In this document: positions 18,540 to 25,919 of the stretch, one piece after another | Layout: every line of letters starts with the position of its first letter | Position numbering within the stretch: the stretch's first letter is position 1 | Assembly (NCBI GenBank): GCA_016705475.1 | Contig: JADIYD010000008.1 | Coordinates: 124,001-188,000, forward strand | Length of the DNA: 64,000 nt | Direction of reading: 5' to 3' | From: Betaproteobacteria bacterium | GTDB lineage: Bacteria; Pseudomonadota; Gammaproteobacteria; Burkholderiales; Rhodocyclaceae | Translations under genes and position numbers: made by a program | The notes under the pieces: generated by a model | What the model was told of the DNA's origin: nothing | Seen by the model: only the letters and a program-made list of their open reading frames with translations | Database searches by the model: none

Positions 18540-19240
18540 ATGGAACTTGATCTAACTTCTGCTGTTTTCTGGGTCGCTGTCGGCCAGATCATCCTGATCG
18601 ATATCGTGCTCTCCGGCGACAACGCCGTGGTCATCGCACTGGCGTGTCGCAATCTGTCGCCAGAGCAACGCAAGACGGGCATTTTCTGGGGTGTCGCCGG
18701 CGCCATCGGCCTGCGCGTCGTGCTCACGGTGTTTGCCGCATTGGTCATGAATTTGCCTTGGCTCAAGCTCGTTGGCGGCTTGCTGCTGGTGTGGATCGCC
18801 ATCAAGCTCATGCTGCCGGAAGACGAGGAGGGACATGACATCGAGTCGTCGTCAAACCTCTGGGGTGCAGTTAAAACCATCGTCGTTGCCGATTTCGTGA
18901 TGAGCCTGGACAACGTCATCGCGGTCGCCGGCGCCGCGCATGGCAGCCTGCCATTGCTGCTTTTTGGGCTGGCCGTCAGCATTCCGCTGATCGTCTGGTC
19001 CAGCCAGCTGATCCTGCACTGGATGGAGCGTTATCCGTCCATCGTCTTGATTGGCGCGGCTTTGCTCGGCTATGTCGCCGGCCAGATGATTTTTCTGATC
19101 CCGGCGTCACCGCTATTCTGCCGCAGTTGCCGGATTGGTCTGCCAAGGCAGCCGGGGTCGTTGGTGCGCTGATGGTTGTAACCGTTGGTCGCTGGCTGGA
19201 AAAACGGATTCTCGCCCGGCAGGACGTCACCATCGTTTAG
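18540..19240 (+). pseudogene. TerC/YjbE-family integral membrane protein, frame broken near the C terminus
   Basis: Multi-helix membrane protein of the TerC family (metal homeostasis, possibly Mn2+ export). The frame from ATG 18540 has the hallmark DIVLSGDNAVVIALACRNL (Asp/Asn in helix 1) and its mirror FVMSLDNVIAVAGAAHGS. After AGQMIF the frame goes wrong and stops at 19172. Adding one T to the T5 run at 19090-19094 would give SDPGVTAILPQLPDW and continue to a TAG at 19238-19240, for about 233 residues, the family's usual length. A homopolymer sequencing error is the simplest reading. Confidence 0.82.
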
Positions 19241-19249
19241 GGGAAAATC

Positions 19250-20206
19250 ATGGCCTTGTTTCTTTCAGAAAATGACGTAAAAAGCCTGTTGACCGTGGAA
19301 ATGGCGCTCGAAGCGGTCGAGTCGGCGCATCGCGACCTGGCCAACGGGCTGGCCATCGATACCCCGCGGGCGCGTAGCCGCTTGCCGCAAACGGTGCTGC
19401 ACATTCTGCAAGGCGCGCTTCCGGCGCAAGGTGTGATCGGCTACAAGGCCTACACCAGCAACAAGAGTGGCAACCGTTTTCTGGTCCATCTGTTTGATGC
19501 CGCGACTGGGCGGCTCAAGGCCGTCATCGAGGCCGACCACCTGGGCATGATCCGCACGGGTGCAGCGAGCGGAGTCGCCGCCCGCTGGCTGGCGCGGCCT
19601 GACGCGAGCGTGGCCGGGGTGTTTGGATCCGGCTGGCAGGCGGAAGGACATGTCCGCGCTATCTGCGCGGCCATGCCGCTCGAGCGCGTGAAAGTCTTTG
19701 GCCGCAACGCCGACAAGTTGCAGGCGTTCTGCCGGCGCATGAGCGAAACGACCGGCATCGCCGTCGAACCGGCCGAAAGTGCAGAAGAAACCGTGCGGGG
19801 CAGTGATCTCATCGGGACGGTGACGACGGCGGCACTTCCCTTGTTCGACGCCACCTGGCTGGAGCCCGGTGTGCACATCAATGCTGCCGGTTCCAATTCG
19901 CTGATTCGCCAGGAATTGTCGGAGGCGGCTATCCGGCGCTGCGATCTGGTGACTGTGGATGCCGTGCCCACCGCGCTGGCTGAGGCGGGCGATCTGCTGC
20001 CCTTGCTGGAAAAGGGGCGCTTGCACACCCGCCAACTGGTGGAGCTGGGTGAGGTGATCGTCGGGCGCCATGCAGGACGCACGTCGGCGGAGCAGATCAC
20101 GCTGTTTGAGTCGCAAGGGATGGCCATTCAGGATCTCGCTGTGGCGCTGCGAGTTTTGGCGGCTGCCGAAGCCAAGGGGCTTGGGCAGCCAATTCCAATG
20201 GAATGA
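19250..20206 (+). CDS. Ornithine cyclodeaminase / mu-crystallin family protein
   Basis: 318 residues. GVFGSGWQAEGHV (about residues 124-136) is the NAD(P)-binding turn, GMIRTGAASGVAARWL the substrate/phosphate region and NAAGSNSLIRQEL a family block. The family includes ornithine cyclodeaminase, lysine cyclodeaminase, alanine dehydrogenase and ketimine reductases; I cannot assign the substrate. GGGGAAAATC lies just before the ATG, 9 bases after the terC end. Confidence 0.83.
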   Translation: MALFLSENDVKSLLTVEMALEAVESAHRDLANGLAIDTPRARSRLPQTVLHILQGALPAQGVIGYKAYTSNKSGNRFLVHLFDAATGRLKAVIEADHLGMIRTGAASGVAARWLARPDASVAGVFGSGWQAEGHVRAICAAMPLERVKVFGRNADKLQAFCRRMSETTGIAVEPAESAEETVRGSDLIGTVTTAALPLFDATWLEPGVHINAAGSNSLIRQELSEAAIRRCDLVTVDAVPTALAEAGDLLPLLEKGRLHTRQLVELGEVIVGRHAGRTSAEQITLFESQGMAIQDLAVALRVLAAAEAKGLGQPIPME

Positions 20207-20408
20207 GGTTTGACCGAATTGCTTCGAAAGGTAAGAATGTGAGGGCTTTGTCTCTCCCAAACGGTTGGGGGGCAGCGATTGGCGGGGGATGGATGTTCGG
20301 GGCGCCATTAGAATCGAATGGTCATTGGTGCGGGGTGCGTGTGCTCCCGCCACTCCTGCACGTCGAGAAATCGCCCCTGATTCATTGTTTTGCGACAGGG
20401 TCTGCTCA

Positions 20409-21230
20409 ATGAAGCTGGCAGATGCTCTGGAAATGGTAATGCGCACCGATCCGGGCATGATCCGTTCGCACAACGAAGACGCCATTTTCGCCGATGCCGG
20501 GCTCGGCGTGGCCATCCTGGCCGATGGCATGGGGGGCTACAACGCCGGCGAAGTGGCCAGCGGTTTGGCAACGACCCGTCTGGCCGAGGATATAGCTGGG
20601 GTCATTAACTCCCCTGCAGTGCTGGGGCAGGGGCTAAGCGACGCATCGGTTGTCGAAGCGCATGTGGTCAATGAAGTGAAGGCGGCCAATTTGGCCATCT
20701 TCAATGCCGCCCAAGGTTGTTCCCAGTACACCGGCATGGGTACGACGCTCGTTCTGGCGTGGTTCTACGATAATCGGATGAGTGTCGCGCATGTCGGCGA
20801 TTCACGACTGTACCGTTTGCGTGGCGAACGCTTCGAGCAACTGACGCGTGATCATTCCCTCTTACAGGAACAGCTTGATAATGGCATCATCACTGCCGAA
20901 CAGGCTCGCTATGCGGAAAACCGGAATCTGGTCACGCGAGCGCTTGGGGTGGACCCGGAGGTTGAAGTTGAAGTCCACGATTTTGACGTGCAGCCAGGGG
21001 ATATCGTGATGCTTTGTTCCGATGGTCTGAACGACATGGTCGAGGATGACGATATAGCGGAAACCCTGCTGACCTTGAGCGCGAATTTGCCCTTGGCGGC
21101 GGATCATTTGGTCCACATGACCAATGCCAATGGCGGTCGGGACAATGTGTCGGTTATTCTGGTCAAGGTGTTGGGCGATTTTGCGTCGCCCAGGGGTTGG
21201 TGGCAGCGGCTGCGGGCCCGGTTTCAGTGA
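20409..21230 (+). CDS. PP2C-family serine/threonine protein phosphatase
   Basis: 273 residues from ATG 20409. Motifs in order: SHNEDAIF, LADGMGGYNAGEVASG (metal Asp), TGMGTTLVLAW, HVGDSRLYRL, LCSDGLNDMV and GGRDNVSVILV. This is the stand-alone PP2C (PrpC/Stp1) type that reverses Hanks-kinase phosphorylation. No kinase is in the window. The FHA gene follows 15 bases later, so the two form an operon, and FHA domains read phospho-threonine: a coherent signalling pair. Confidence 0.9.
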   Translation: MKLADALEMVMRTDPGMIRSHNEDAIFADAGLGVAILADGMGGYNAGEVASGLATTRLAEDIAGVINSPAVLGQGLSDASVVEAHVVNEVKAANLAIFNAAQGCSQYTGMGTTLVLAWFYDNRMSVAHVGDSRLYRLRGERFEQLTRDHSLLQEQLDNGIITAEQARYAENRNLVTRALGVDPEVEVEVHDFDVQPGDIVMLCSDGLNDMVEDDDIAETLLTLSANLPLAADHLVHMTNANGGRDNVSVILVKVLGDFASPRGWWQRLRARFQ

Positions 21231-21245
21231 TATGAGGAAGGCAAG

Positions 21246-21950
21246 ATGGCAAAACTGATCCTTTCTATGGATGGCTTGGTGCTCAAGGAGATTCAGCTCA
21301 ACCAGGAGCGTCTGAGCATTGGGCGCAAGCCGCAGAACGATATCCAGATCGACAATCTGGCGATTTCCGGTGAGCACGCCGTGGTCGTCACCATTCTTGC
21401 CGACTCCTTCCTCGAGGACCTCAATAGCACCAATGGCACGCTGGTCAACGGCCAGCCGATCAAAAAGCACTTTCTGCGCAACAACGACATCATTGAGCTG
21501 GGCAAGTACAAGCTGAAATACATGGCCGATCTGCAGGCGAACGCAGCTGCCAGTGATTTTGAAAAGAACGCGGCCATTCGTTCGGGGTCACTGAAGCTGC
21601 CTTCCGAACTGCAACTGGCCCCAACGGACAACGTGACCCGTTCCAGTATCGGCATGGCATCCCAGCCGAAGGCGCCAGTGCCTGGCATGGCAGCGGCCAT
21701 CCAGCTTCTCAATGGCCCCAATGCCGGCAAGGAGCTGGATTTGACAAAAACCCTCACGACCCTGGGTAAGCCCGGCTTGCAGGTGGCGGTGATCGCCAAG
21801 CGGCCGCATGGCTACTTCATTACGCATGTCGAAGGTCGCCAGTTTCCCATCGTCAATGGCAAGGAGCTCGATGCTCAGGCTGTTCCGCTCGGTGACCATG
21901 ATGTCATCGAGATTGCCGGTATCAAGATGCAGTTTTTCCTCAAGCACTGA
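21246..21950 (+). CDS. FHA-domain protein
   Basis: 234 residues. The N-terminal FHA domain (about 3-95) has SIGRKPQNDIQI, AISGEHAVV and LEDLNSTNGTLVNG, the phospho-threonine-binding set Arg/Ser/His/Asn. A second, weaker FHA-like half (about 140-234, LTTLGKPGLQVAVIAKRPHGYFI...VNGKELDAQAVPLGDHDVIEIAGIKMQF) lacks the His motif. Probably a phospho-dependent adaptor for the PP2C phosphatase upstream; ligand unknown. Confidence 0.87.
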   Translation: MAKLILSMDGLVLKEIQLNQERLSIGRKPQNDIQIDNLAISGEHAVVVTILADSFLEDLNSTNGTLVNGQPIKKHFLRNNDIIELGKYKLKYMADLQANAAASDFEKNAAIRSGSLKLPSELQLAPTDNVTRSSIGMASQPKAPVPGMAAAIQLLNGPNAGKELDLTKTLTTLGKPGLQVAVIAKRPHGYFITHVEGRQFPIVNGKELDAQAVPLGDHDVIEIAGIKMQFFLKH

Positions 21951-22064
21951 GTACGCGTTTTTTTGCAGGTGACTGGGCGGGTTGGGGCCCGGGAGTTACA
22001 ATTCTGTTCAGCGAGCCCCCGGGTAACCCGATGGCGGCCCAAATCTTTGGCAGGCCCAACAAGC

Positions 22065-22832
22065 ATGAAGCTTCGCGTACTTGGTTGTAGTGGCGGCATC
22101 GGTGGCAGGCACCAGCGAACCACCTCCTTTCTCGTTGACCACGATATCCTGATTGACGCCGGCACCGGCGTCACCGAGTTGTCGATTGCCGAATTGGCTG
22201 CGATCGACCATGTTTTCCTGACGCATGCCCACCTCGATCACATTGCCGCGCTGCCGTTGATGATCGATGCAGTGGCTGAGCGCCGCGACAAACCGCTTAC
22301 CGTCTATGGCACAGAGGCCGTGCTCGACAGCCTGCGCCAGCATATTTTCAACTGGTCGATCTGGCCTGATTTCTCGGTTGTGCCTTCTGCTGAACAACCC
22401 TTCATGCGCTATCAACGTATTGAATTGGCTGAGACCGTTGTGCTGGCCGGGCGCCGGATGTCGGTTTTGCCGGCGGAGCACACCGTTCCAGCCGTCGGTT
22501 ACCGTCTTGATTCCGGTGTGGCCAGCGTGGTTTTTTCCGGAGACACAGGCCCCTGTGAGGCCTTCTGGGAGGCGGTTAACGCCATTCCAAATCTGCGGCA
22601 TTTGATTATCGAGTGCGCATTTCCTAACCGGGAGCGCCGTCTGGCCGAGCTGTCAAAGCATTATTGGCCGGATGAACTGGCTGCGGATCTGAAGAAATTG
22701 ACGCGTTCCTGCAGAGTTCACATTACCCATCTGAAGCCGGGCCAAGTCGAAGCGACCATGGAAGAGATCAACACGTGTCTTCAGGATTTTTCCCCAGAGA
22801 TGCTGCAGAACAATCAGCTTTTCGAATTCTGA
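22065..22832 (+). CDS. Metallo-beta-lactamase-fold hydrolase (cyclic-nucleotide phosphodiesterase-like)
   Basis: 255 residues. Starts MKLRVLGCSGGIGG; LTHAHLDHIAALPLMID is the HxHxDH metal site, FSGDTGPCEAFWEAV gives the later Asp, and VHITHLKPG the C-terminal His. The pattern resembles the class II 3',5'-cyclic-nucleotide phosphodiesterase and RNase Z group of the fold. It follows the FHA gene and precedes an HD-GYP gene by 15 bases, which suggests a nucleotide-signalling role, by inference only. Confidence 0.8.
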   Translation: MKLRVLGCSGGIGGRHQRTTSFLVDHDILIDAGTGVTELSIAELAAIDHVFLTHAHLDHIAALPLMIDAVAERRDKPLTVYGTEAVLDSLRQHIFNWSIWPDFSVVPSAEQPFMRYQRIELAETVVLAGRRMSVLPAEHTVPAVGYRLDSGVASVVFSGDTGPCEAFWEAVNAIPNLRHLIIECAFPNRERRLAELSKHYWPDELAADLKKLTRSCRVHITHLKPGQVEATMEEINTCLQDFSPEMLQNNQLFEF

Positions 22833-22847
22833 CTGAGCCGGCACATC

Positions 22848-24434
22848 ATGGAAAACGCGGACGAGCTGTTTAGCCGCTTCGAGGAACTCAATGAGATCGG
22901 CGCCGCCTTGTCCGTCGAGCGCAAGATGCCGGTGCTGTTCGAAAAAATCGTCGTGGCAGCCAAGCGCATTACCCACGCAGATGCCGGCACCCTGTACCTT
23001 GTTTCGGATGATCGGTGTCGTCTCCAGTTTGAAATTGTTCGCACCGATAGCCTGAACATCGCCCTGGGGGGTACCGGCACGCCCATGCCGCGCGACAAAT
23101 TGCCCGATTTGCCGCTCTTTTTGGCCGATGGGTCGGCCAACCATGCCATGGTTGCCGTCCATGCTGCGGTGACCGGCCAGACCATCAATATTGCCGATGC
23201 CTATTGCGCCGAGGGCTTCGACTTTTCCGGAACGCGGGAGTTCGACATCCGCAACGGTTACCGATCATGCTCCTTCCTGACAGTGCCCATGAAAGACCAC
23301 GAAGGCGAGGTGGTCGGCGTTCTTCAGTTGATCAACGCCATCAATCAGTGCACCGGCCTGGTTGGCCTCTTCTCGCAAGCAGATCAGCGCCTTGCCGAAT
23401 CGCTCGTCTCGCAGGCCGCCATCGCACTCAGCAACCGGCAACTCGTTCAGCAACTCGAAGCGCTCTTCGAATCCTTCGTCAAGCTCATCAATCTTGCCAT
23501 TGATGAAAAGTCGCCCTATACCGGCGGTCACTGCCAGCGCGTGCCGGAACTGACCATGATGCTCGCCGAAGCAGCCGATGCAACCAGCACGGGACCGCTA
23601 GCCGACTTCAAACTCACCGACAAGGATCGCTACGAACTGCGCATTGCTGCGCTGCTTCACGATTGCGGCAAGGTCACAACGCCGGTGCATGTGGTCGACA
23701 AGGCAACCAAGCTGCAAACCATTTACGATCGCATCCACCTCATTGATACGCGTTTTGAGGTGGTCAAGCGCGACGCTGAAATTCGCAAATGGAAAAGCAT
23801 CGCCGAAGGCGTGGTACCAGCCGAAGCGGAGCGCATCCATTTTGATTTTTGCCAAAAAATCCCGGTTGACCGTGGCATTCTGCATCGCGCCAACATTGGC
23901 TGCGAAAAAATGGCCGATGAGGATATGGCGCACGTCCGGCGGATCGCTACCGATTATCGCTGGCGCAACGCCGACGGTGATGAAGTCCCGTTCCTCAGCG
24001 ACGACGAACTCGAGAACCTGACCATCCGCTCCGGCACCCTGACCCGCGCCGAGCGAGACATCATCAACCACCACATCGTCGCCACCATCAAGATGCTCGA
24101 ACAACTACCCTGGCCGCGACACCTCAAAAACGTCCCGGAATATGCCGGTGGTCACCACGAGCGGATGGACGGCAAAGGCTACCCCAAAGGTTTGAGGCGC
24201 GAAAATATGAGCTGGCAGGCACGCATCATGGGCATCGCCGACATCTTCGAAGCGCTCACTGCAAAGGACCGGCCGTACAAGGAAGGCATGAGACTCTCTG
24301 AAGCCTTGGCCATCCTGGAACGTTTCAGCCTCAATGGCCATATCGACCCCGCCCTGCACGAAGTCTTCGTTAACAGTGAGGTATACTGCAAATACGCCAG
24401 CGCCTTCCTGAAAACACACCAGGTTGACTGCTGA
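22848..24434 (+). CDS. GAF and HD-GYP domain cyclic-di-GMP phosphodiesterase
   Basis: 528 residues. GAF domain at about 15-190; a linker helix; then the HD-GYP domain with LHDCGKVTTPVHVVDK (HDxxK, His about 271) and GGHHERMDGKGYP (about 431-443). Between the HD and HHE motifs there are about 160 residues, roughly 95 more than in RpfG-type enzymes, so the domain holds a helical insertion. A copy of the dispersed motif falls in that insertion. The catalytic residues are all present, so c-di-GMP hydrolysis is expected, perhaps controlled by a ligand of the GAF domain. Confidence 0.87.
   Translation: MENADELFSRFEELNEIGAALSVERKMPVLFEKIVVAAKRITHADAGTLYLVSDDRCRLQFEIVRTDSLNIALGGTGTPMPRDKLPDLPLFLADGSANHAMVAVHAAVTGQTINIADAYCAEGFDFSGTREFDIRNGYRSCSFLTVPMKDHEGEVVGVLQLINAINQCTGLVGLFSQADQRLAESLVSQAAIALSNRQLVQQLEALFESFVKLINLAIDEKSPYTGGHCQRVPELTMMLAEAADATSTGPLADFKLTDKDRYELRIAALLHDCGKVTTPVHVVDKATKLQTIYDRIHLIDTRFEVVKRDAEIRKWKSIAEGVVPAEAERIHFDFCQKIPVDRGILHRANIGCEKMADEDMAHVRRIATDYRWRNADGDEVPFLSDDELENLTIRSGTLTRAERDIINHHIVATIKMLEQLPWPRHLKNVPEYAGGHHERMDGKGYPKGLRRENMSWQARIMGIADIFEALTAKDRPYKEGMRLSEALAILERFSLNGHIDPALHEVFVNSEVYCKYASAFLKTHQVDC
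23841..23879 (+). repeat. Dispersed motif copy inside the HD-GYP gene
   Basis: TTTGATTTTTGCC, AAAAAAT and CCCGGTTGACCGTGGCA; same spacing as the copies at 4221 and 14805 but with A instead of T in the spacer. It encodes part of HFDFCQKIPVDRGIL in the insertion between the HD and GYP motifs. Confidence 0.75.
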
Positions 24435-24656
24435 ATCTTTGCTGGCTCAGTTGGCTGATGTCGTATTTGCCATATTCCACTGCCTGAAATCGCCATGCCT
24501 GCCGCATTGCGTCCACCCGGGGTGACACAAATTGTCATGTCTCAGGGCGGGCTTGGGAGCTACGTTTTTTTACAGTTGGCAACAAAAGTCGCCAAAGCCA
24601 TGAATGACAAGGCATTTGCGGAAATTAGTATGTCTATCATCCCGCGTTTCCAAAAC

Positions 24657-24675
24657 CTGGCACGGAAACTGTTAT
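24657..24675 (+). promoter_or_regulatory. Putative -24/-12 (sigma-54-like) promoter of pilin 1
   Basis: CTGGCACG, 4 bases, then CTGTTAT: a perfect -24 box with correct spacing but a degenerate -12 box (TTGC expected). The same element is kept in front of pilin 2. Sigma-54 control of major pilins is known in Pseudomonas and Geobacter. About 46 bases separate it from the start codon. Confidence 0.4.
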
Positions 24676-24721
24676 AGGTTACTCAGCGGCTTTCCCGCCT
24701 TGTTACTAAAAGGAGATTCAA

Positions 24722-25081
24722 ATGAAGAACGTTCAAAAAGGTTTCACCCTGATCGAACTGATGATCGTCGTTGCCATCATTGGTATTCTGGCTGCTGTCG
24801 CGCTGCCGGCGTATCGTGACTATACCCAGAACGCAGCTAACGGTGCCTGCTTGAAAGAAGCCACGGCTTACGTGAGTGCGACTGCCGGCCTTGCGGCTGA
24901 CCCGAATGTCACAACCATTCCCGCGTTTGTGCCTTCTGCCTGTACATCGGGTACGGATATGACCACGGCCCTTTACAATGGAAATAGCAACATGGCCTTC
25001 GTTACGCCGACAAAAGGCAATGCAGCCAAGAAGAAAAATCCTCAGTGTGAGGCATCCACTGCTAAATGCACGAACTCGTAA
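24722..25081 (+). CDS. Type IV major pilin, copy 1
   Basis: 119-residue prepilin with a 7-residue leader, MKNVQKG, cut before FTLIELMIVVAIIGILAAVALPAYRDY; Glu5 of the mature protein is kept. The globular part is short (mature length about 112) with four cysteines (GACLK, SACTS, PQCEA, KCTNS), probably two disulfides, the last near the C terminus. It ends in serine. AAAAGGAGATTCAA supplies a strong ribosome-binding site. The next two genes are a second pilin and an O-antigen-ligase-like enzyme, so pilin glycosylation is likely. Confidence 0.93.
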   Translation: MKNVQKGFTLIELMIVVAIIGILAAVALPAYRDYTQNAANGACLKEATAYVSATAGLAADPNVTTIPAFVPSACTSGTDMTTALYNGNSNMAFVTPTKGNAAKKKNPQCEASTAKCTNS

Positions 25082-25134
25082 AATAATAGGAAGGGCATTT
25101 GGCCAGCCTGAATATGGCTGAATGAAGTTCCACA

Positions 25135-25164
25135 AGAAAAGCGCCGCAAGGCGCTTTTCTTTTT
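25135..25164 (+). terminator. Intrinsic terminator after pilin 1
   Basis: AGAAAAGCGCC and GGCGCTTTTCT make a perfect 11-bp stem with a GCAA loop, followed by TTTT. Such a strong terminator fits an abundant pilin message and means pilin 2 needs its own promoter. Confidence 0.9.
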
Positions 25165-25343
25165 GAGGTAGGCGCGACTCCCGATTTGCGTCACATTGCG
25201 CCCTCTGGGGAGACGCCAATCGTCATGTCTGTTTGGCGTGTCAACGTGCTAAGTTTTTTGCGGTTGCCTATATAAATTGCCAACGCCATGAATTACAAGG
25301 ACTTTGTGAGTGTGCAGATGGTTTTGTACGGCTTTTTTAACAC

Positions 25344-25362
25344 CTGGCATAGAGACTGTTAT
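25344..25362 (+). promoter_or_regulatory. Putative -24/-12 (sigma-54-like) promoter of pilin 2
   Basis: CTGGCATA, 4 bases, CTGTTAT. It corresponds base for base to the element before pilin 1, with changes in the outer -24 positions only. Conservation inside an otherwise diverged upstream region is the main support. Confidence 0.4.
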
Positions 25363-25408
25363 GGGTAACCCAGCGACTGTCCCGCCTTGGAATTAAAAGG
25401 AGATTCAA

Positions 25409-25768
25409 TTGAAAAGCTTTCAAAAAGGTTTCACCCTGATCGAACTGATGATTGTTGTCGCTATCATCGGTATTTTGGCTGCTGTGGCGCTGCCGGCGTA
25501 TCGTGACTACACCCAGAATGCAGCTAACGGCGCCTGCTTGAAAGAAGCCACAGCTTACATCAGTGCGGCCGCCGCCCTTGCTGCTGACCCGAATGTCACA
25601 ACCATTCCCGCGTTTGTGGCTTCTGCCTGTGTGTCGGGTGCAGATATGACTGTGGCAGCATACAATAATAACGATAACTTGGCTTACGTTACGCCGACAA
25701 AAGGCAACGTTACGAAGAGGAAAAATCCTCAGTGTGCGGCATCTAGTGGTAAATGTACGAACTCGTAA
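25409..25768 (+). CDS. Type IV major pilin, copy 2 (TTG start)
   Basis: 119 residues, nearly identical to copy 1 over the leader, membrane helix and first 45 residues, diverging in the middle (VSGADMTVAAYNNNDNLAYV), and again ending PQC...KCTNS. All four cysteines and the C-terminal serine are kept, so it should be functional. The start codon is TTG where copy 1 has ATG, with the same AAAAGGAGATTCAA before it, which predicts weaker translation. May be a variant or reserve pilin. Confidence 0.9.
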   Translation: MKSFQKGFTLIELMIVVAIIGILAAVALPAYRDYTQNAANGACLKEATAYISAAAALAADPNVTTIPAFVASACVSGADMTVAAYNNNDNLAYVTPTKGNVTKRKNPQCAASSGKCTNS

Positions 25769-25821
25769 TGCAAGATGAAGGGCATTTGGGCGACCTGAGT
25801 GGGGCTGAATGAGGTTTCATA

Positions 25822-25847
25822 AGAAATGCGCAGCAAGGCGCTTTTTT
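25822..25847 (+). terminator. Weakened terminator after pilin 2
   Basis: AAATGCGC and GCGCTTTT with a 6-base loop and a T6 run; it is the counterpart of the perfect terminator after pilin 1, with a mismatch in the stem. Read-through into the ligase gene 73 bases on is plausible. Confidence 0.6.
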
Positions 25848-25919
25848 GGTTTGTGGCAGGCGCGGCTCCCGAAATGCTTGTGGTGACTTGTGATTTTGAT
25901 TGAGGAACGAAAATATCAT

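Larger units (their letters stand above)
24504..25880 (+). repeat. Tandem duplication of a pilin gene unit (about 690 bp, two copies)
   Basis: Copy 1 runs about 24504-25188 and copy 2 about 25194-25880, an offset of about 688. Matching landmarks: CATTGCG...GGGG-GAC with GTCATGTCT, GCCA-GCCATGAAT, CTGGCA...GACTGTTAT, AAAAGGAGATTCAA, the pilin frame, a hairpin terminator and GGCGCG-CTCCCGA. Upstream parts have diverged more than the pilin 5' ends. The stretch 25082-25408 without a gene holds terminator 1 and the promoter region of copy 2. Confidence 0.8.

Noticed and set aside
24495..24677. Possible 60-residue gene before pilin 1
   Set aside because: No ribosome-binding site or motif; it lies in the duplicated upstream region and the frame is not kept in copy 2.
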